A DNA stretch of 64,000 bases, from NCBI GenBank assembly GCA_020024285.1, contig JAHHTZ010000004.1:186001-250000 (forward strand). Reading direction: 5' to 3'. The stretch comes from Oscillospiraceae bacterium (GTDB lineage Bacteria; Bacillota; Clostridia; Oscillospirales; Ruminococcaceae). Both the position numbers and the translations under genes were made by a program. Below are positions 33,639-42,783 of this stretch, piece after piece (the stretch's first letter is position 1; every line of letters starts with the position of its first letter). The notes under the pieces were generated by a model. That model saw only the letters and a list, made by a program, of their open reading frames with translations, did not search any database and had not been told where the DNA came from.

Positions 33639-35228
33639 TTAATACTGGATTATATAGAAGATTATATACTGAATCACAAAAAATGCCAATACCACGCCCT
33701 CGTGAATTCCAAAAGAAAACGGCATCACAGACTTTTCTTCTCCGTTTTGCTTCTCTTTGAGCAGGATCTTTCGCATCCCCCATGCGGTATATTGCTCTTT
33801 TTCGGCATTTTCTTCCTCACGCAGGAGGATGCTCAGCACATAACCCACGATCATGGTGATCGCAGCACCGATAAACGGATTCCACAGCCAATTTACATGG
33901 TAAACAGATGCAATGATGTAGCCTCCAACCAGCCCGGTGATAAATCCGATGGCAACGCCCTTATCGTTTGCTTTATAGGTAAACATCGCCAGGAGGAACG
34001 CACCGGCTGCCGGACCTGCAAAGTAGGAGATATATTTTCCCACCACGTCGAGAATGGATTTTGCGGTTCCGTTGAATCCGATGAAGATAACTGCGACCAT
34101 GATGACACCGATCACAGCGGAAATCACCATGCTCACCTTGAGCGATGCCTCTTTTTCCTTGTGGAACAGCGGCTCATACACGTCCTTTGTAAAGACTGCG
34201 GTCATGCTGTTGAGCATCGAATCGACACTTGACATCGCTGCTGCAAATACGCCCGCAATGATGAGCCCGATGACACCCTTTGGCATTTCATGGAGGATGA
34301 AGGTAATCATGATCTCGTTGGAGGTTTCAAACGGTTTTCCTGCGTAGAACACAAACAAAATCGCGCCGACCAACAGCATGATGAAGTAGACGATATTCAT
34401 CACAAATGCGCTGACTACGAAGGAGTTTTTTGCACTCTTGAGCGATTTTGCGGTCAGAACACGCTGCACCTGTGCCTGATCGAAGCAGAAATAGCGAATC
34501 CACATCATTCCGCCGCCGATCAGCGTTGCCCAGAAGGTATTTTCACGCGTGATGTCGAGCGAAAAATCGAGGGTATTGAGCTTGCCTGCCTCGGCTGCTA
34601 CGCCCAATGTTTCCATCAGTCCCATTCCGCTGCCCTTGAGCGCGGTGCCGATCACGAGAAACACGGCACCCACCACAATGACCATCTGAATGCTGTCGGT
34701 CCAGATCACTGCCTTGATGCCGCCGATCATGGTATATGCCAATGCGATCACAACAACGATCGGCACAAGCACCTGAAAGGACCATCCGGTGATGGACTGG
34801 ATGATGAGGACCGGGATGTAGACCATCGAGCTGATCTGAATGATGGAGTTTACAAAAAACTGCATGATTGCAAGAGCCTTCGAATATTTTCCCAGACGCT
34901 TGTCCATGTACTGGTAAACCGAGGTGACGCCCATACGGTAGATAACGGGAGTCGTGACGCTCAGGGCAAATACGATTGCCAGCGGAACTGCCACGTTTAC
35001 CATAAACGGGTACATTCCGGACTGGTATGCCCAGCCCGGTCCCCCGATGAATCCGTTTGCGCTGATCATGGTCGCCGCTACCGACAGCGCAATCGGCACC
35101 CACGGCATGGACCTTCCTGCGAGAAAATAGTCTTCCTGTGTTTCGTTCTTCTTTCCGGAACAGTATCCAATCAGGAGCATCAAGGACAAATATGCGATAA
35201 TAACTACAACATCAAGTGTTGAAATCAT
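33639..35228 (-). CDS. Sodium:solute symporter (SSS family)
   Basis: 529 aa from an ATG at 35228 with GAGGTGG ahead. About 13 membrane helices. It begins MISTLDVVVIIAYLSLMLLIGYCSGKK with EDYFLAGRSMPW, the SSS signature, and has FCFDQAQVQRVLTAKS. It would import a sugar, sugar acid or similar solute with sodium. It is followed closely by lacI; a 196-bp gap separates it from the MFS gene upstream. Substrate not readable from sequence alone. Confidence 0.88.
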   Translation of the reverse strand: MISTLDVVVIIAYLSLMLLIGYCSGKKNETQEDYFLAGRSMPWVPIALSVAATMISANGFIGGPGWAYQSGMYPFMVNVAVPLAIVFALSVTTPVIYRMGVTSVYQYMDKRLGKYSKALAIMQFFVNSIIQISSMVYIPVLIIQSITGWSFQVLVPIVVVIALAYTMIGGIKAVIWTDSIQMVIVVGAVFLVIGTALKGSGMGLMETLGVAAEAGKLNTLDFSLDITRENTFWATLIGGGMMWIRYFCFDQAQVQRVLTAKSLKSAKNSFVVSAFVMNIVYFIMLLVGAILFVFYAGKPFETSNEIMITFILHEMPKGVIGLIIAGVFAAAMSSVDSMLNSMTAVFTKDVYEPLFHKEKEASLKVSMVISAVIGVIMVAVIFIGFNGTAKSILDVVGKYISYFAGPAAGAFLLAMFTYKANDKGVAIGFITGLVGGYIIASVYHVNWLWNPFIGAAITMIVGYVLSILLREEENAEKEQYTAWGMRKILLKEKQNGEEKSVMPFSFGIHEGVVLAFFVIQYIIFYIIQY

Positions 35229-35424
35229 GTTCCACCTCATTTCTTTGGGTCTATAAAGGACAAAATCCACAGCATTCTTCGGCAGCAAAACAGGATGGGG
35301 AGTTTTCGTTTTGCAAAAGGAAGGTTTGCTGTGGATGAAAGTCCGTCAAAATACAGGCGTGGGCGGGACTGTGCATAAATTATGCCGTTAATCAGGAGGA
35401 GCCGCCCGATGCCTTGGCGATCGG

Positions 35425-36702
35425 TTAATTGGATGCTTTGCTTTTCTTGAGTGTTTCCGGCAGGAAGAACCAAACAGCGGTACCTGCCACAAATACTGCG
35501 ATGGAAATGTAGAAGATCATCATCATTCCCATGCTTCCGGAAGCGGCACCTGCAATCGCAGGAACTGCGAACGTAGAAACGATTCGTCCGCCGTTAAAGG
35601 ACATTCCGGAGGAGAGTGCGCGGTATTTGTCCGGGAACAGTTCGGTATAGTATGCACCCCATGCACCGGAGTATCCAACCGCAAAGCCGATTGCGATGGA
35701 AACAAGGTAGAAGGAGGTAATATCGTTTGCACCAAGTCTGCTGTAGATGAAAACGCATACTGCGCTCAGTGCCATGCCGATTGCCGGAACCTTTCTGCCG
35801 AATTTATCTGCAATGCTGCCCCATACAAGGTAGCCAAAGAGCTGACCTACGCCCTGCAAGCTGTAGATGGAGCCTGCCACAGCGGCGGTCATACCGATGT
35901 TGGTCACAAGGTATGTGGTTGCATTGTTGGAGAAGGCGGAGTATGCTGTGAAGTTTGCACCGGACAGCAGGATGGTCCCCAGTCCGATCCACAGGTACTT
36001 GCCCTGATACATGCTGAGATAGCTCACTTTTTCTCCGGTTTCTTTGCCTTTTTCGAGCATTTCCTTTGTATAAGCTGAATCATCCGGTACAAAGATGAGT
36101 GCCATCACAGCAGCCACAACAGAAGGGATGATTGCAGTATACATCAGGGTTTTCCAGTTTGCATCACCCAGTATGCCGTATACTTTTCCGCCGAAGATCA
36201 TTGCCAGAGAGAAGAGCGCTGTCAGCGTTGCCGCGAGTTTGCCTCTGTATTTTTTGGGGAACATATCTGCCACAAGCGGCATTGCACAGCCGAACACGCC
36301 GCCCAGTACGATACCGGAGCAGAAGCGTGCTGCCTTCCACAGGAACACACTCGTCGGAGCGAGCATCGGCACAAAGGTGGTCAGTGCGATCATCAGGGAG
36401 ATGCCGATGAGGGTCTTTTTCTTACCGATGCGTGTGGAGATCATGCCGAAGAGGAAGGTGCCGGGAATGGTACCGAAGGACATGACTGCAAAGATTTCTT
36501 CCGACTGCTTGAGCGTAAAGCCAAATCCACCGGCGGCAGCTTCTGCAATCATGGTGGGCTTGATGAAGGTGCCCACCATAAAGTTATAACAATAGAAGAA
36601 ATAAATCAAGGCAACGGAGAGAAAAGCAAGCGATTTTTGAATTTTGGTATCATCTTTTCCCAAGATGATATCATTCTCAAGGACAGCGTTTGAACTTTCC
36701 AT
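35425..36702 (-). CDS. MFS transporter
   Basis: 425 aa with 12 membrane helices. The cytoplasmic loop signature between helices 2 and 3 is FGMISTRIGKKKTLIG, and its repeat in the second half is WGSIADKFGRKVPAIG. The central loop carries SAYTKEMLEKGKETGEKV. It resembles the sugar/aromatic-acid branch of MFS. Six base pairs separate it from the SnoaL-like gene upstream, so they are co-transcribed. AGGAGG precedes the ATG. Confidence 0.87.
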   Translation of the reverse strand: MESSNAVLENDIILGKDDTKIQKSLAFLSVALIYFFYCYNFMVGTFIKPTMIAEAAAGGFGFTLKQSEEIFAVMSFGTIPGTFLFGMISTRIGKKKTLIGISLMIALTTFVPMLAPTSVFLWKAARFCSGIVLGGVFGCAMPLVADMFPKKYRGKLAATLTALFSLAMIFGGKVYGILGDANWKTLMYTAIIPSVVAAVMALIFVPDDSAYTKEMLEKGKETGEKVSYLSMYQGKYLWIGLGTILLSGANFTAYSAFSNNATTYLVTNIGMTAAVAGSIYSLQGVGQLFGYLVWGSIADKFGRKVPAIGMALSAVCVFIYSRLGANDITSFYLVSIAIGFAVGYSGAWGAYYTELFPDKYRALSSGMSFNGGRIVSTFAVPAIAGAASGSMGMMMIFYISIAVFVAGTAVWFFLPETLKKSKASN

Positions 36703-36708
36703 ACAATA

Positions 36709-37869
36709 CTATGCCTCCTGGTCGCCCATGTACATCTGTTTGAGCACATCCATGCCGTCAAAGGTCATCCATTCTTCTTTGATTTTTCCGTTGAGGACAT
36801 GGTAATGGTTGATACCCATGATTTCGAGCGGTTTGCCGGATGGCTGACCGAAGAAGCCGATTCCTTCGTTGATGCCTCTGAGTCTCCAGCGTACTGCTAC
36901 ATCATAGCCGTCCTGTTTTGGTCTGCTGGTGCAGGTCACGCGCTCTGCCTCGAAGCTGCCGTTAGGAACGGATGCAAGGAAGCTCACGATCATGCCCTGG
37001 ATCTCGTCGTAGCCGTTGAGGTCTTTGTCGCAGATGAAGTGGAGCACTGCGTTGTCATGGTAGTATTTTTTCACTTCGTTGATGTATTTGCAGTTGTAAA
37101 CATGGTTTACCATTTCGAGCATCATTTCGCCCACGGAGTTGTCTTTTGCCTGATATTTTTCCGGCATGAACTGTCCTTCCATCGATTCACACAGACCGTA
37201 GCTGGACTGCAGTGGATTTCTCTTTGTTTTTGCGCCGGCTGCCATATTTTTTGCAACCTCGTGCGGGTCGAGTCCGAGCTGTGTTACGATCCACAGGTTA
37301 TCTCTTACAAGCCACTCCTCGTGGATGCGGTTGTTGGTGGTAGCGCAGTCGATCACAGTGCGGAAGTTGATTTTCTTGCCGGTTGCAGGACCGAAGTTGC
37401 TGTCACCGAGGTTGGTTGCGGTGGAGAGCACACGGTGAGAGGAGAGGAAGCCTTCTGTTCCGTAGTCGGACCAGATCACGTTCTGACCGATCAAGCGTCT
37501 GTCCGGGAACGCGTGGAGTGTCTGAAGGGTGTTGGAGATAACGTCCTTGATGCCGACGAGGTTGGAGGAACCAAGATGCATGGTGATGTTGTTGTGGTAG
37601 GTATCGTAAATTACGCCGATGCCTTTTTCCTCCCAGATCTGATGGGTGATTTTCATGATATAGTCTACGAAATCACGGTATTGCGGGTCGAAGCCTTTCA
37701 TCTTCTGCTCTCTTTTGGTCTGCTTGGAAAAATCGTTGTAGTCAAGCACACCAACCGGTGTTACTTCGTCGCCATTGCCATAGAATACCTTGTTGGATGT
37801 TGTTTTCATTTCAGGAACCTCCACTTTCTTTACTTCCTGTTTGATCTCCTGTTTGATTTCTTCTTTCAT
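36709..37869 (-). CDS. Tandem SnoaL-like (NTF2-fold) protein B
   Basis: 386 aa. A Lys/Glu-rich N-terminal tail (residues 1-22) precedes two NTF2/SnoaL-like domains: residues ~55-200 (YRDFVDYIMKITHQIWEEKGIGVIYDTYHNN) and ~235-380 (MVNHVYNCKYINEVKKYYHDNAVLHF). SnoaL relatives are cyclases, isomerases or dehydratases of small ring compounds. AGGAGG precedes the ATG. First gene of the operon with MFS, SSS and LacI. Reaction unknown. Confidence 0.75.
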   Translation of the reverse strand: MKEEIKQEIKQEVKKVEVPEMKTTSNKVFYGNGDEVTPVGVLDYNDFSKQTKREQKMKGFDPQYRDFVDYIMKITHQIWEEKGIGVIYDTYHNNITMHLGSSNLVGIKDVISNTLQTLHAFPDRRLIGQNVIWSDYGTEGFLSSHRVLSTATNLGDSNFGPATGKKINFRTVIDCATTNNRIHEEWLVRDNLWIVTQLGLDPHEVAKNMAAGAKTKRNPLQSSYGLCESMEGQFMPEKYQAKDNSVGEMMLEMVNHVYNCKYINEVKKYYHDNAVLHFICDKDLNGYDEIQGMIVSFLASVPNGSFEAERVTCTSRPKQDGYDVAVRWRLRGINEGIGFFGQPSGKPLEIMGINHYHVLNGKIKEEWMTFDGMDVLKQMYMGDQEA

Positions 37870-38028
37870 GATAAAATCCTCCTAAAATACGATTTTTCTA
37901 TCTTCCCGACCCTCTTCGATGCAGGTTTTCTTTTGAACGCTCCGGGCTTCCCCATGAGAAAAGCGGGAAAATATTATTGAATCCGTTTTCTAAATTTTGC
38001 CTAAAAACCGTCTTTTTGCCTTAAAACT
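37870..38028 (-). promoter_or_regulatory. 5' leader of the SnoaL-B operon
   Basis: About 160 bp of untranslated leader between the operator and the start of SnoaL-like protein B. It contains no convincing gene. AGGAGG lies eight bases before the ATG. Confidence 0.45.
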
Positions 38029-38040
38029 GAATACGTATTC
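38029..38040. promoter_or_regulatory. LacI-type operator GAATACGTATTC
   Basis: Perfect 12-bp palindrome with a central CG, as in LacI-family sites. It lies 13 bp after the -10 box of the SnoaL-B promoter. An identical copy is at 39487-39498 in the matching position before the SnoaL-A gene. Confidence 0.8.
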
Positions 38041-38053
38041 TTTTGTTGCTCTT

Positions 38054-38082
38054 AGCATACCATGACGAAGAGCGTTTGTAAA
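38054..38082 (-). promoter_or_regulatory. Promoter of the SnoaL-B/MFS/SSS/LacI operon
   Basis: On the minus strand TTTACA (38077-38082) and TATGCT (38054-38059), spacing 17 bp, with the operator directly downstream. Confidence 0.65.
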
Positions 38083-38340
38083 GTACTTATTCGACCTTGC
38101 AAATCCAAAAAAACGAGTCCTAACTATACAAATTGTACAATGGCTTTTTGCATCTTCCCCATTCAGTCTATCCTGATTTCAAAGAACCCACAAAATCGTA
38201 CTTCTGTTGGTTTGACAAAGTTTTTGCAGCAAATCCCCTGCTTTGCAGCCCCCAAAAAGTACCCACTGCTGACGATCGACAGCAAAATGCGTCCGGCACG
38301 CTGTGAGGATGCAGCAGTCATCCGTTTTTTCGCATCCCTG

Positions 38341-38381
38341 CACAAAAAAGGGGGGCGGGAAAGCAAGCTGCTTTCCCGCCC
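38341..38381 (-). terminator. Terminator after SnoaL-like protein A
   Basis: 13-bp perfect stem GGGCGGGAAAGCA / TGCTTTCCCGCCC with a three-base loop, followed on the minus strand by CCTTTTTTG. Confidence 0.92.
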
Positions 38382-38396
38382 AAGTAAAAGGATTGA

Positions 38397-39413
38397 TTAG
38401 TGGTTGTCTGCGTTATAGATCTGTTTTGTTCTCTCCAAAATGTCAAGACCCTGCTGTTTGAGCCAGTATGGAAGGTCGATGAGCACCCAGTTTTCGCTGA
38501 GCTTATCGCCCTCTCTGCAATATACGTCCACCACCTGCATATCTGCGGTGACCTGTCCGCCAGGCATACCGAGGAAGCCGCCGATCGGACGGTTGGTGAG
38601 GTTTGGCCAGCCGAAGAAGCACGCAAAATTGCCCTCTGCAAAGCGGCAAACGTGACCGTTGAAGGTTTTGTCGGTGAGGTTGTTGCGGAATGGGAGCTGG
38701 TGCTGCTCCTGATATCTTGGAATGGTGTAGGAGGCGCCGATGCCGCCCGGACCGTACCAGATCATGTTCGGGGACCAGGACAGCTCCAGCACCTCAGGAG
38801 GGCAGCCCATTGCGCCGCTCTTGTTGAGCACGTCAAGATCCTCTACCATTTTATTGACGAGTCGAAGGGTTTCTACGCCCTCCTCCTCCGGTGCATCCTC
38901 AAACAGAAGTCCGTTGTGGTTTCTCGGACCCGGATATACAAAGTAATTTCCGGTCTGCGGAGGCATTGGGTTCACGCCTGCCTGCTGCATAAATCCGATG
39001 ATATCAACAAAAAGACCTGTCTTTGTGATCTTGCCGTTTTCTACACAGTTAAATTCCGCATAGCGCAGGCTGATCATTTTTCTTGTGTGCGGGATCCCAA
39101 GCCAATCCTTGTCGAACAGTCCCATAAAATGGCCCATGCTCATGACCCATTTGGTGTTGTCGATCTCGTTGGTTCCGCCAATGAAGATATCCTGTCTTCT
39201 CTGCATATGGGACAGGGACTCTTTGAGCGGAACAAAGAATACCTCTGCGGCTTTTTCCCTGCTGTCCTGCTCGCGGAACGGATATACCCCTTTGAAGTTG
39301 TAATCCTGTGCCATATATTTGTTCAAAACGCCCTGTACTTCGCTTGGAGCTGCCTTTTCCATCTCCTCAAAATAGGCTCTGACGAGATTTTTTTCGTTGA
39401 TGTAAGAACTCAT
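38397..39413 (-). CDS. Tandem SnoaL-like (NTF2-fold) protein A
   Basis: 338 aa with two SnoaL-like domains: residues ~8-150 (LVRAYFEEMEKAAPSEVQGVLNKYM) and ~185-330 (WSPNMIWYGPGGIGASYTIPRYQEQHQLPFR). Distant paralogue of protein B. GGGAGG precedes the ATG. It is a single-gene unit with its own promoter, operator and terminator. Together with B and the two transporters it suggests a pathway for a small, perhaps cyclic, substrate (inference). Confidence 0.75.
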   Translation of the reverse strand: MSSYINEKNLVRAYFEEMEKAAPSEVQGVLNKYMAQDYNFKGVYPFREQDSREKAAEVFFVPLKESLSHMQRRQDIFIGGTNEIDNTKWVMSMGHFMGLFDKDWLGIPHTRKMISLRYAEFNCVENGKITKTGLFVDIIGFMQQAGVNPMPPQTGNYFVYPGPRNHNGLLFEDAPEEEGVETLRLVNKMVEDLDVLNKSGAMGCPPEVLELSWSPNMIWYGPGGIGASYTIPRYQEQHQLPFRNNLTDKTFNGHVCRFAEGNFACFFGWPNLTNRPIGGFLGMPGGQVTADMQVVDVYCREGDKLSENWVLIDLPYWLKQQGLDILERTKQIYNADNH

Positions 39414-39486
39414 GATTATCCTCCCTGTATTTTTCTTGATCCGGGTAACATGCCTGTCGATTTATGATTCAAAGATCGCTTATTTT

Positions 39487-39498
39487 GAATACGTATTC
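39487..39498. promoter_or_regulatory. LacI-type operator GAATACGTATTC, second copy
   Basis: Identical to the site at 38029-38040. It lies 11 bp downstream of the -10 box of the SnoaL-A promoter, where a bound repressor would block initiation. Confidence 0.8.
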
Positions 39499-39509
39499 TG
39501 TTTTTTATA

Positions 39510-39538
39510 ATACTATCACCATTTTGTCGGAAGGTCAA
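39510..39538 (-). promoter_or_regulatory. Promoter of SnoaL-like protein A
   Basis: On the minus strand TTGACC (39533-39538) and TAGTAT (39510-39515), spacing 17 bp. Confidence 0.65.
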
Positions 39539-39666
39539 TCCATCCTTACCAAAAAACATTGATAAATTTATCCTGTCAACTTGTACATCTTATACCACAA
39601 CACGAAGTGCAAGGGGAAAATCCCGGACTTTTTCTTTGTAAGGATCTCCCCCTCTCAGACTAAAAA

Positions 39667-39710
39667 GAGCATCGGTCCTGCTCCGTAAACGGAACAGAAC
39701 CGATGCTCTG
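39667..39710 (-). terminator. Terminator after the coiled-coil protein
   Basis: Stem AGAGCATCGGT / ACCGATGCTCT with an inner CTGCTCCG/CGGAACAG pairing. T-run on the minus strand. Confidence 0.82.
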
Positions 39711-39762
39711 TATATTAGCTTCTATTCTATTGGGGAGCTCTTCACGCACCCGGACTCAGGGA

Positions 39763-40326
39763 TCACTCCGCAGGAGCATCCATGGCAGGCTCCATCTGGA
39801 CCTTCACCTCGGTGAGCTGCGGTTCGTCGATCGGGACAGCGCGGTCGTCCACATCCATCGGCTCCTCATCCTCCTCCGGTTCCTCCTCCCAGAGGGAATC
39901 GTACTCTTTGGGGTCCTTCTTGCGGTTCATCATGGCAAGGTTTTTCGCTGCCTGATACATCTCGGTGCTGAACTCCATCAGCTTCTTTTCATCCTGCGGC
40001 GGAACACGGTCCCCGCGTGAGATCCTGCGGAAAATTTCAAAGCATTTGATCTCGTCTTCCCATTTTTCCTTCTCGTCCTCGATGGCTTCCTTATCGTGCT
40101 CCATGTTTTCAAGGTTCATCTTGGCTTCCTGGAGCTTCTGGGTAAAGATCCTGATTTTTTCGCTGTTTTCATCGATTTCTTTGATTTGCAGATCGATGAT
40201 ATCTGTATTGGGTGCTTTTCCGGGCTCTTTTTGCTGTTCTTCTTTTTTCCGGAGCAGATAATTGCGCTGTTCCCGGAGCTTTTCAAGATAATCGGCATAG
40301 TATTGGGAAGCCTGCCCAATTCTCAT
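39763..40326 (-). CDS. Uncharacterised coiled-coil protein
   Basis: 187 aa from an ATG at 40326 with AAGGGATGG ahead. Residues ~8-110 form a long charged coiled coil (YYADYLEKLREQRNYLLRKK onward), followed by FRRISRGDRVPPQDEKKLMEFS. The C-terminal 45 residues are very acidic (EEEPEEDEEPMDVDD). No signal peptide or membrane helix. No named family recognised; single-gene unit. Possibly cytoplasmic scaffolding. Confidence 0.65.
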   Translation of the reverse strand: MRIGQASQYYADYLEKLREQRNYLLRKKEEQQKEPGKAPNTDIIDLQIKEIDENSEKIRIFTQKLQEAKMNLENMEHDKEAIEDEKEKWEDEIKCFEIFRRISRGDRVPPQDEKKLMEFSTEMYQAAKNLAMMNRKKDPKEYDSLWEEEPEEDEEPMDVDDRAVPIDEPQLTEVKVQMEPAMDAPAE

Positions 40327-40420
40327 AGAATACCATCCCTTTCTTTTTATCTCATCGATCCCCTGTCTTGAGTGTATCACACCGGATGCAAACAATCAAG
40401 CAAAATACCAAAAATCGGGA

Positions 40421-40449
40421 TATACACCCTCTGATTTATATGCTATAAT
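40421..40449 (+). promoter_or_regulatory. Promoter of the 482-aa lipoprotein
   Basis: TATACA (40421-40426) and perfect TATAAT (40444-40449) with 17-bp spacing, 35 bp before the start codon. Confidence 0.55.
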
Positions 40450-40483
40450 TACGATACCCAACAATACGGGGAGGGGGTTGACT

Positions 40484-41932
40484 ATGAAAAAATTACATTC
40501 CTTTATCTTTACCGCTATGCTGTGTGCTCTTGTTCTGCTGAGTGCGACAGCCTGCATGCAAGCACCGCCGTCTGCACCTTCTGATCCAAACAGCGAAGCT
40601 GCCGAGGAACTGCCCACACTTTCTGCTGAGGAGCAGGAGGAGATTTTCGTCTGCGGCACGCAGGAGGAACGGGCAAAGCTCCTGAATGTACCTGTGCAGG
40701 AGCTCGATCAGTACGAGAAGGCGCTGTGGGAGCTTTGCAATGACGGCTCTCTGCGCAGCAGCTGGCAGGGTACCCCTGTCCCCACATCCCGGGCGGTGCC
40801 GGAATTTTACATTGATAAAATCGAACACGACGGGAGCAAAGCTGTACTTTCTGTCACACTTCGGGACGAGGTGTACTTTGATTTCGACACAATGAAGGAA
40901 AGCTGGGACAACGGATATCTGATTCAGATGCCGAGAAAGGATTTCCTCGATTCGTATATTCCGGTGGGGCATTCGGTCGTTGTGGTGCAAAACGAAACAC
41001 CGGGACCTGTTTTTCTTTCCTGTGAATATACCCCCATCGAAAGCCCCGGAATGACCCAGCTCAAAAAACGCACCGAGCAGCTCTCTGAAGAGCTTGCCGC
41101 AAGCCCCAAGGTGAAGGAAAAATTCCCTGAGATCGACCGCTATCTTCTCAATGCACTCTGGCTGCATACCGCGTGTGTACGAAGCATCGAATCCCCGGAG
41201 GATGTAACGATGTACGACCTCGAGCACATCGAAAACTTCACGCTCAACTACAGCACCGCAACCATGTGGGACAAGGGGAATTCCATGCCGAATGAGGGCT
41301 ATGTGATGGATGGCGAGCCGATCCGCTTTATGAAGCAGCTCAAATACGCAGAGATTTCCTGTCTTCTCAAGGATTACAGTGTCTTTGAAAATCAAGAGCT
41401 TGAGGATCTGATCCTTTATAGTAACACAAGCCAGATCCTGCCATCCAATCTCGATACACTCAAGCTGAAAAAAGTGAACCGTCTTGACATCGACTTCGAT
41501 CGGGATTTTACCCTTGATTTGAAGGGTGCTTCGGTGAAAAGCCTGCGCCTTACCTCCTGGTCAGCCGGTATCCGTGCCTTCAAGGGCTGCGAGAAGGTGG
41601 AGTATCTCACGATTTGCAGCACCACAACGGATACCACGCTCATCAATCGGGATGCCTTTCCCAATGCAGAAAGCATCAATCTGGAGTTTTACAGCGATTT
41701 TCCGCGATTCCGCAACCTGAGCGCACTCAGTACCTTTGAGGACAGCGTCTATATCTCCATCGCCCTCAACTATCACGCGGCAAATCGCAAAACAATCGAC
41801 AGCCTTGCCGGAGTGCGCATCACCCTGCTGACGCTTCAGCCTAAGGACGGACCCTATCCGCCTCCCGACCCCGACCCCGAAGCTCTGAGCAAAATCGATG
41901 TCGATCCGGACTTCATTTCTGTGATTGAGTAA
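40484..41932 (+). CDS. Secreted lipoprotein of unknown function
   Basis: 482 aa. Signal peptide MKKLHSFIFTAMLCALVLLSATAC with the lipidated cysteine at residue 24. The mature part starts with an Ala/Pro/Ser linker. The C-terminal half (residues ~300-450) has a repeated beta-strand style (LDTLKLKKVNRLDIDFD, ASVKSLRLTSW, KVEYLTICSTT, AESINLEFYS) like a degenerate leucine-rich or pentapeptide-like solenoid. GGGGAGGGGG precedes the ATG. No family name assigned. Confidence 0.72.
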   Translation: MKKLHSFIFTAMLCALVLLSATACMQAPPSAPSDPNSEAAEELPTLSAEEQEEIFVCGTQEERAKLLNVPVQELDQYEKALWELCNDGSLRSSWQGTPVPTSRAVPEFYIDKIEHDGSKAVLSVTLRDEVYFDFDTMKESWDNGYLIQMPRKDFLDSYIPVGHSVVVVQNETPGPVFLSCEYTPIESPGMTQLKKRTEQLSEELAASPKVKEKFPEIDRYLLNALWLHTACVRSIESPEDVTMYDLEHIENFTLNYSTATMWDKGNSMPNEGYVMDGEPIRFMKQLKYAEISCLLKDYSVFENQELEDLILYSNTSQILPSNLDTLKLKKVNRLDIDFDRDFTLDLKGASVKSLRLTSWSAGIRAFKGCEKVEYLTICSTTTDTTLINRDAFPNAESINLEFYSDFPRFRNLSALSTFEDSVYISIALNYHAANRKTIDSLAGVRITLLTLQPKDGPYPPPDPDPEALSKIDVDPDFISVIE

Positions 41933-41995
41933 ATTGAATCTTGTTTTTAGGTGCCAGGTGTTCGTAAAACAGTGACTTGCGAAAATTAAGGAATA

Positions 41996-42039
41996 AAAAT
42001 TATGGGTGTGTTGTATAAGTTCAACACGCCCATAATTTT
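41996..42039. terminator. Bidirectional terminator between convergent lipoprotein genes
   Basis: 18-bp stem with one G-T pair, AAAATTATGGGTGTGTTG / CAACACGCCCATAATTTT, loop eight bases, followed by T-runs on both sides. Confidence 0.9.
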
Positions 42040-42051
42040 TTATAAGGAATT

Positions 42052-42715
42052 TTATTCTTTTGCTTCGGTGGCACAGGACAGATATCGGTATCCATCGTCT
42101 GTGATTTGAATATTCAAGGTGCCAGTGCGGATGACGGTCACTTCATCGCTCGGGCTGTAATACTCAAAGGACAGCGTGAGGATATCCCCGTTCTGTTCTG
42201 CTTTTACAACCTTCGCGCTTGCCGCTCCCCCCCAAATATTCCAAGGCGTAAACCTCGTTTTCTTTGTCGTATCCCTCTGCACTTCTTAAAAAATCGGCGG
42301 AAACATCAAAATGGCTCAGGACAAAGTCCTCTAATTTCTGGGAAGGAACGGTTTCATCGATTTTCATATTGCTTTCGGCTTTGCGGTCAGGCTGATAATA
42401 CTGTGAGGCGGTATAATAATTGATCAAGCTGTCCGGTCTTAAAGTTTCAGGATCTGTCCAATTTTGTGCGGTGATCGATGCCAGAAATACGGAATCAAAA
42501 TATTCTGTATAGAGCTGTTCCAAATCTGTTGTATTCAATTTGCCTTCTGTCTGCTTCTGCTCAGAGGAAGGCTCCTCCTTCTTGACTTCTGCCTGCTCCT
42601 CTTTTGCAGACGCATCGTTTGCTTTCTCCGCAGTGCGTGGGCTGCATGCAGCAGAGCTTAGCAGCAATCCACATGCAAGCAGTGCTGCCAACACTTTTTT
42701 TGGGGAACTTGACAT
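42052..42715 (-). pseudogene. Frameshifted lipoprotein, paralogue 1 (G7 run)
   Basis: Reads MSSSPKKVLAALLACGLLLSSAAC, a lipoprotein signal with the Cys near residue 24, then a Glu/Lys linker and a globular domain. The frame breaks at a run of seven G (C run 42227-42233 on the plus strand): after YALEYLGG it goes out of frame and stops at 42164. Removing one G restores GGAASAKVVKAEQNGD through to a stop at 42052, colinear with the 245-aa paralogue next door. Phase-variable, decayed or a sequencing error. Confidence 0.75.
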
Positions 42716-42783
42716 AAAACATCAACCTTTCCTGTATAGTTATTCATTTATGATATGGCATCCGAAAATCCATCCGCCATTCT

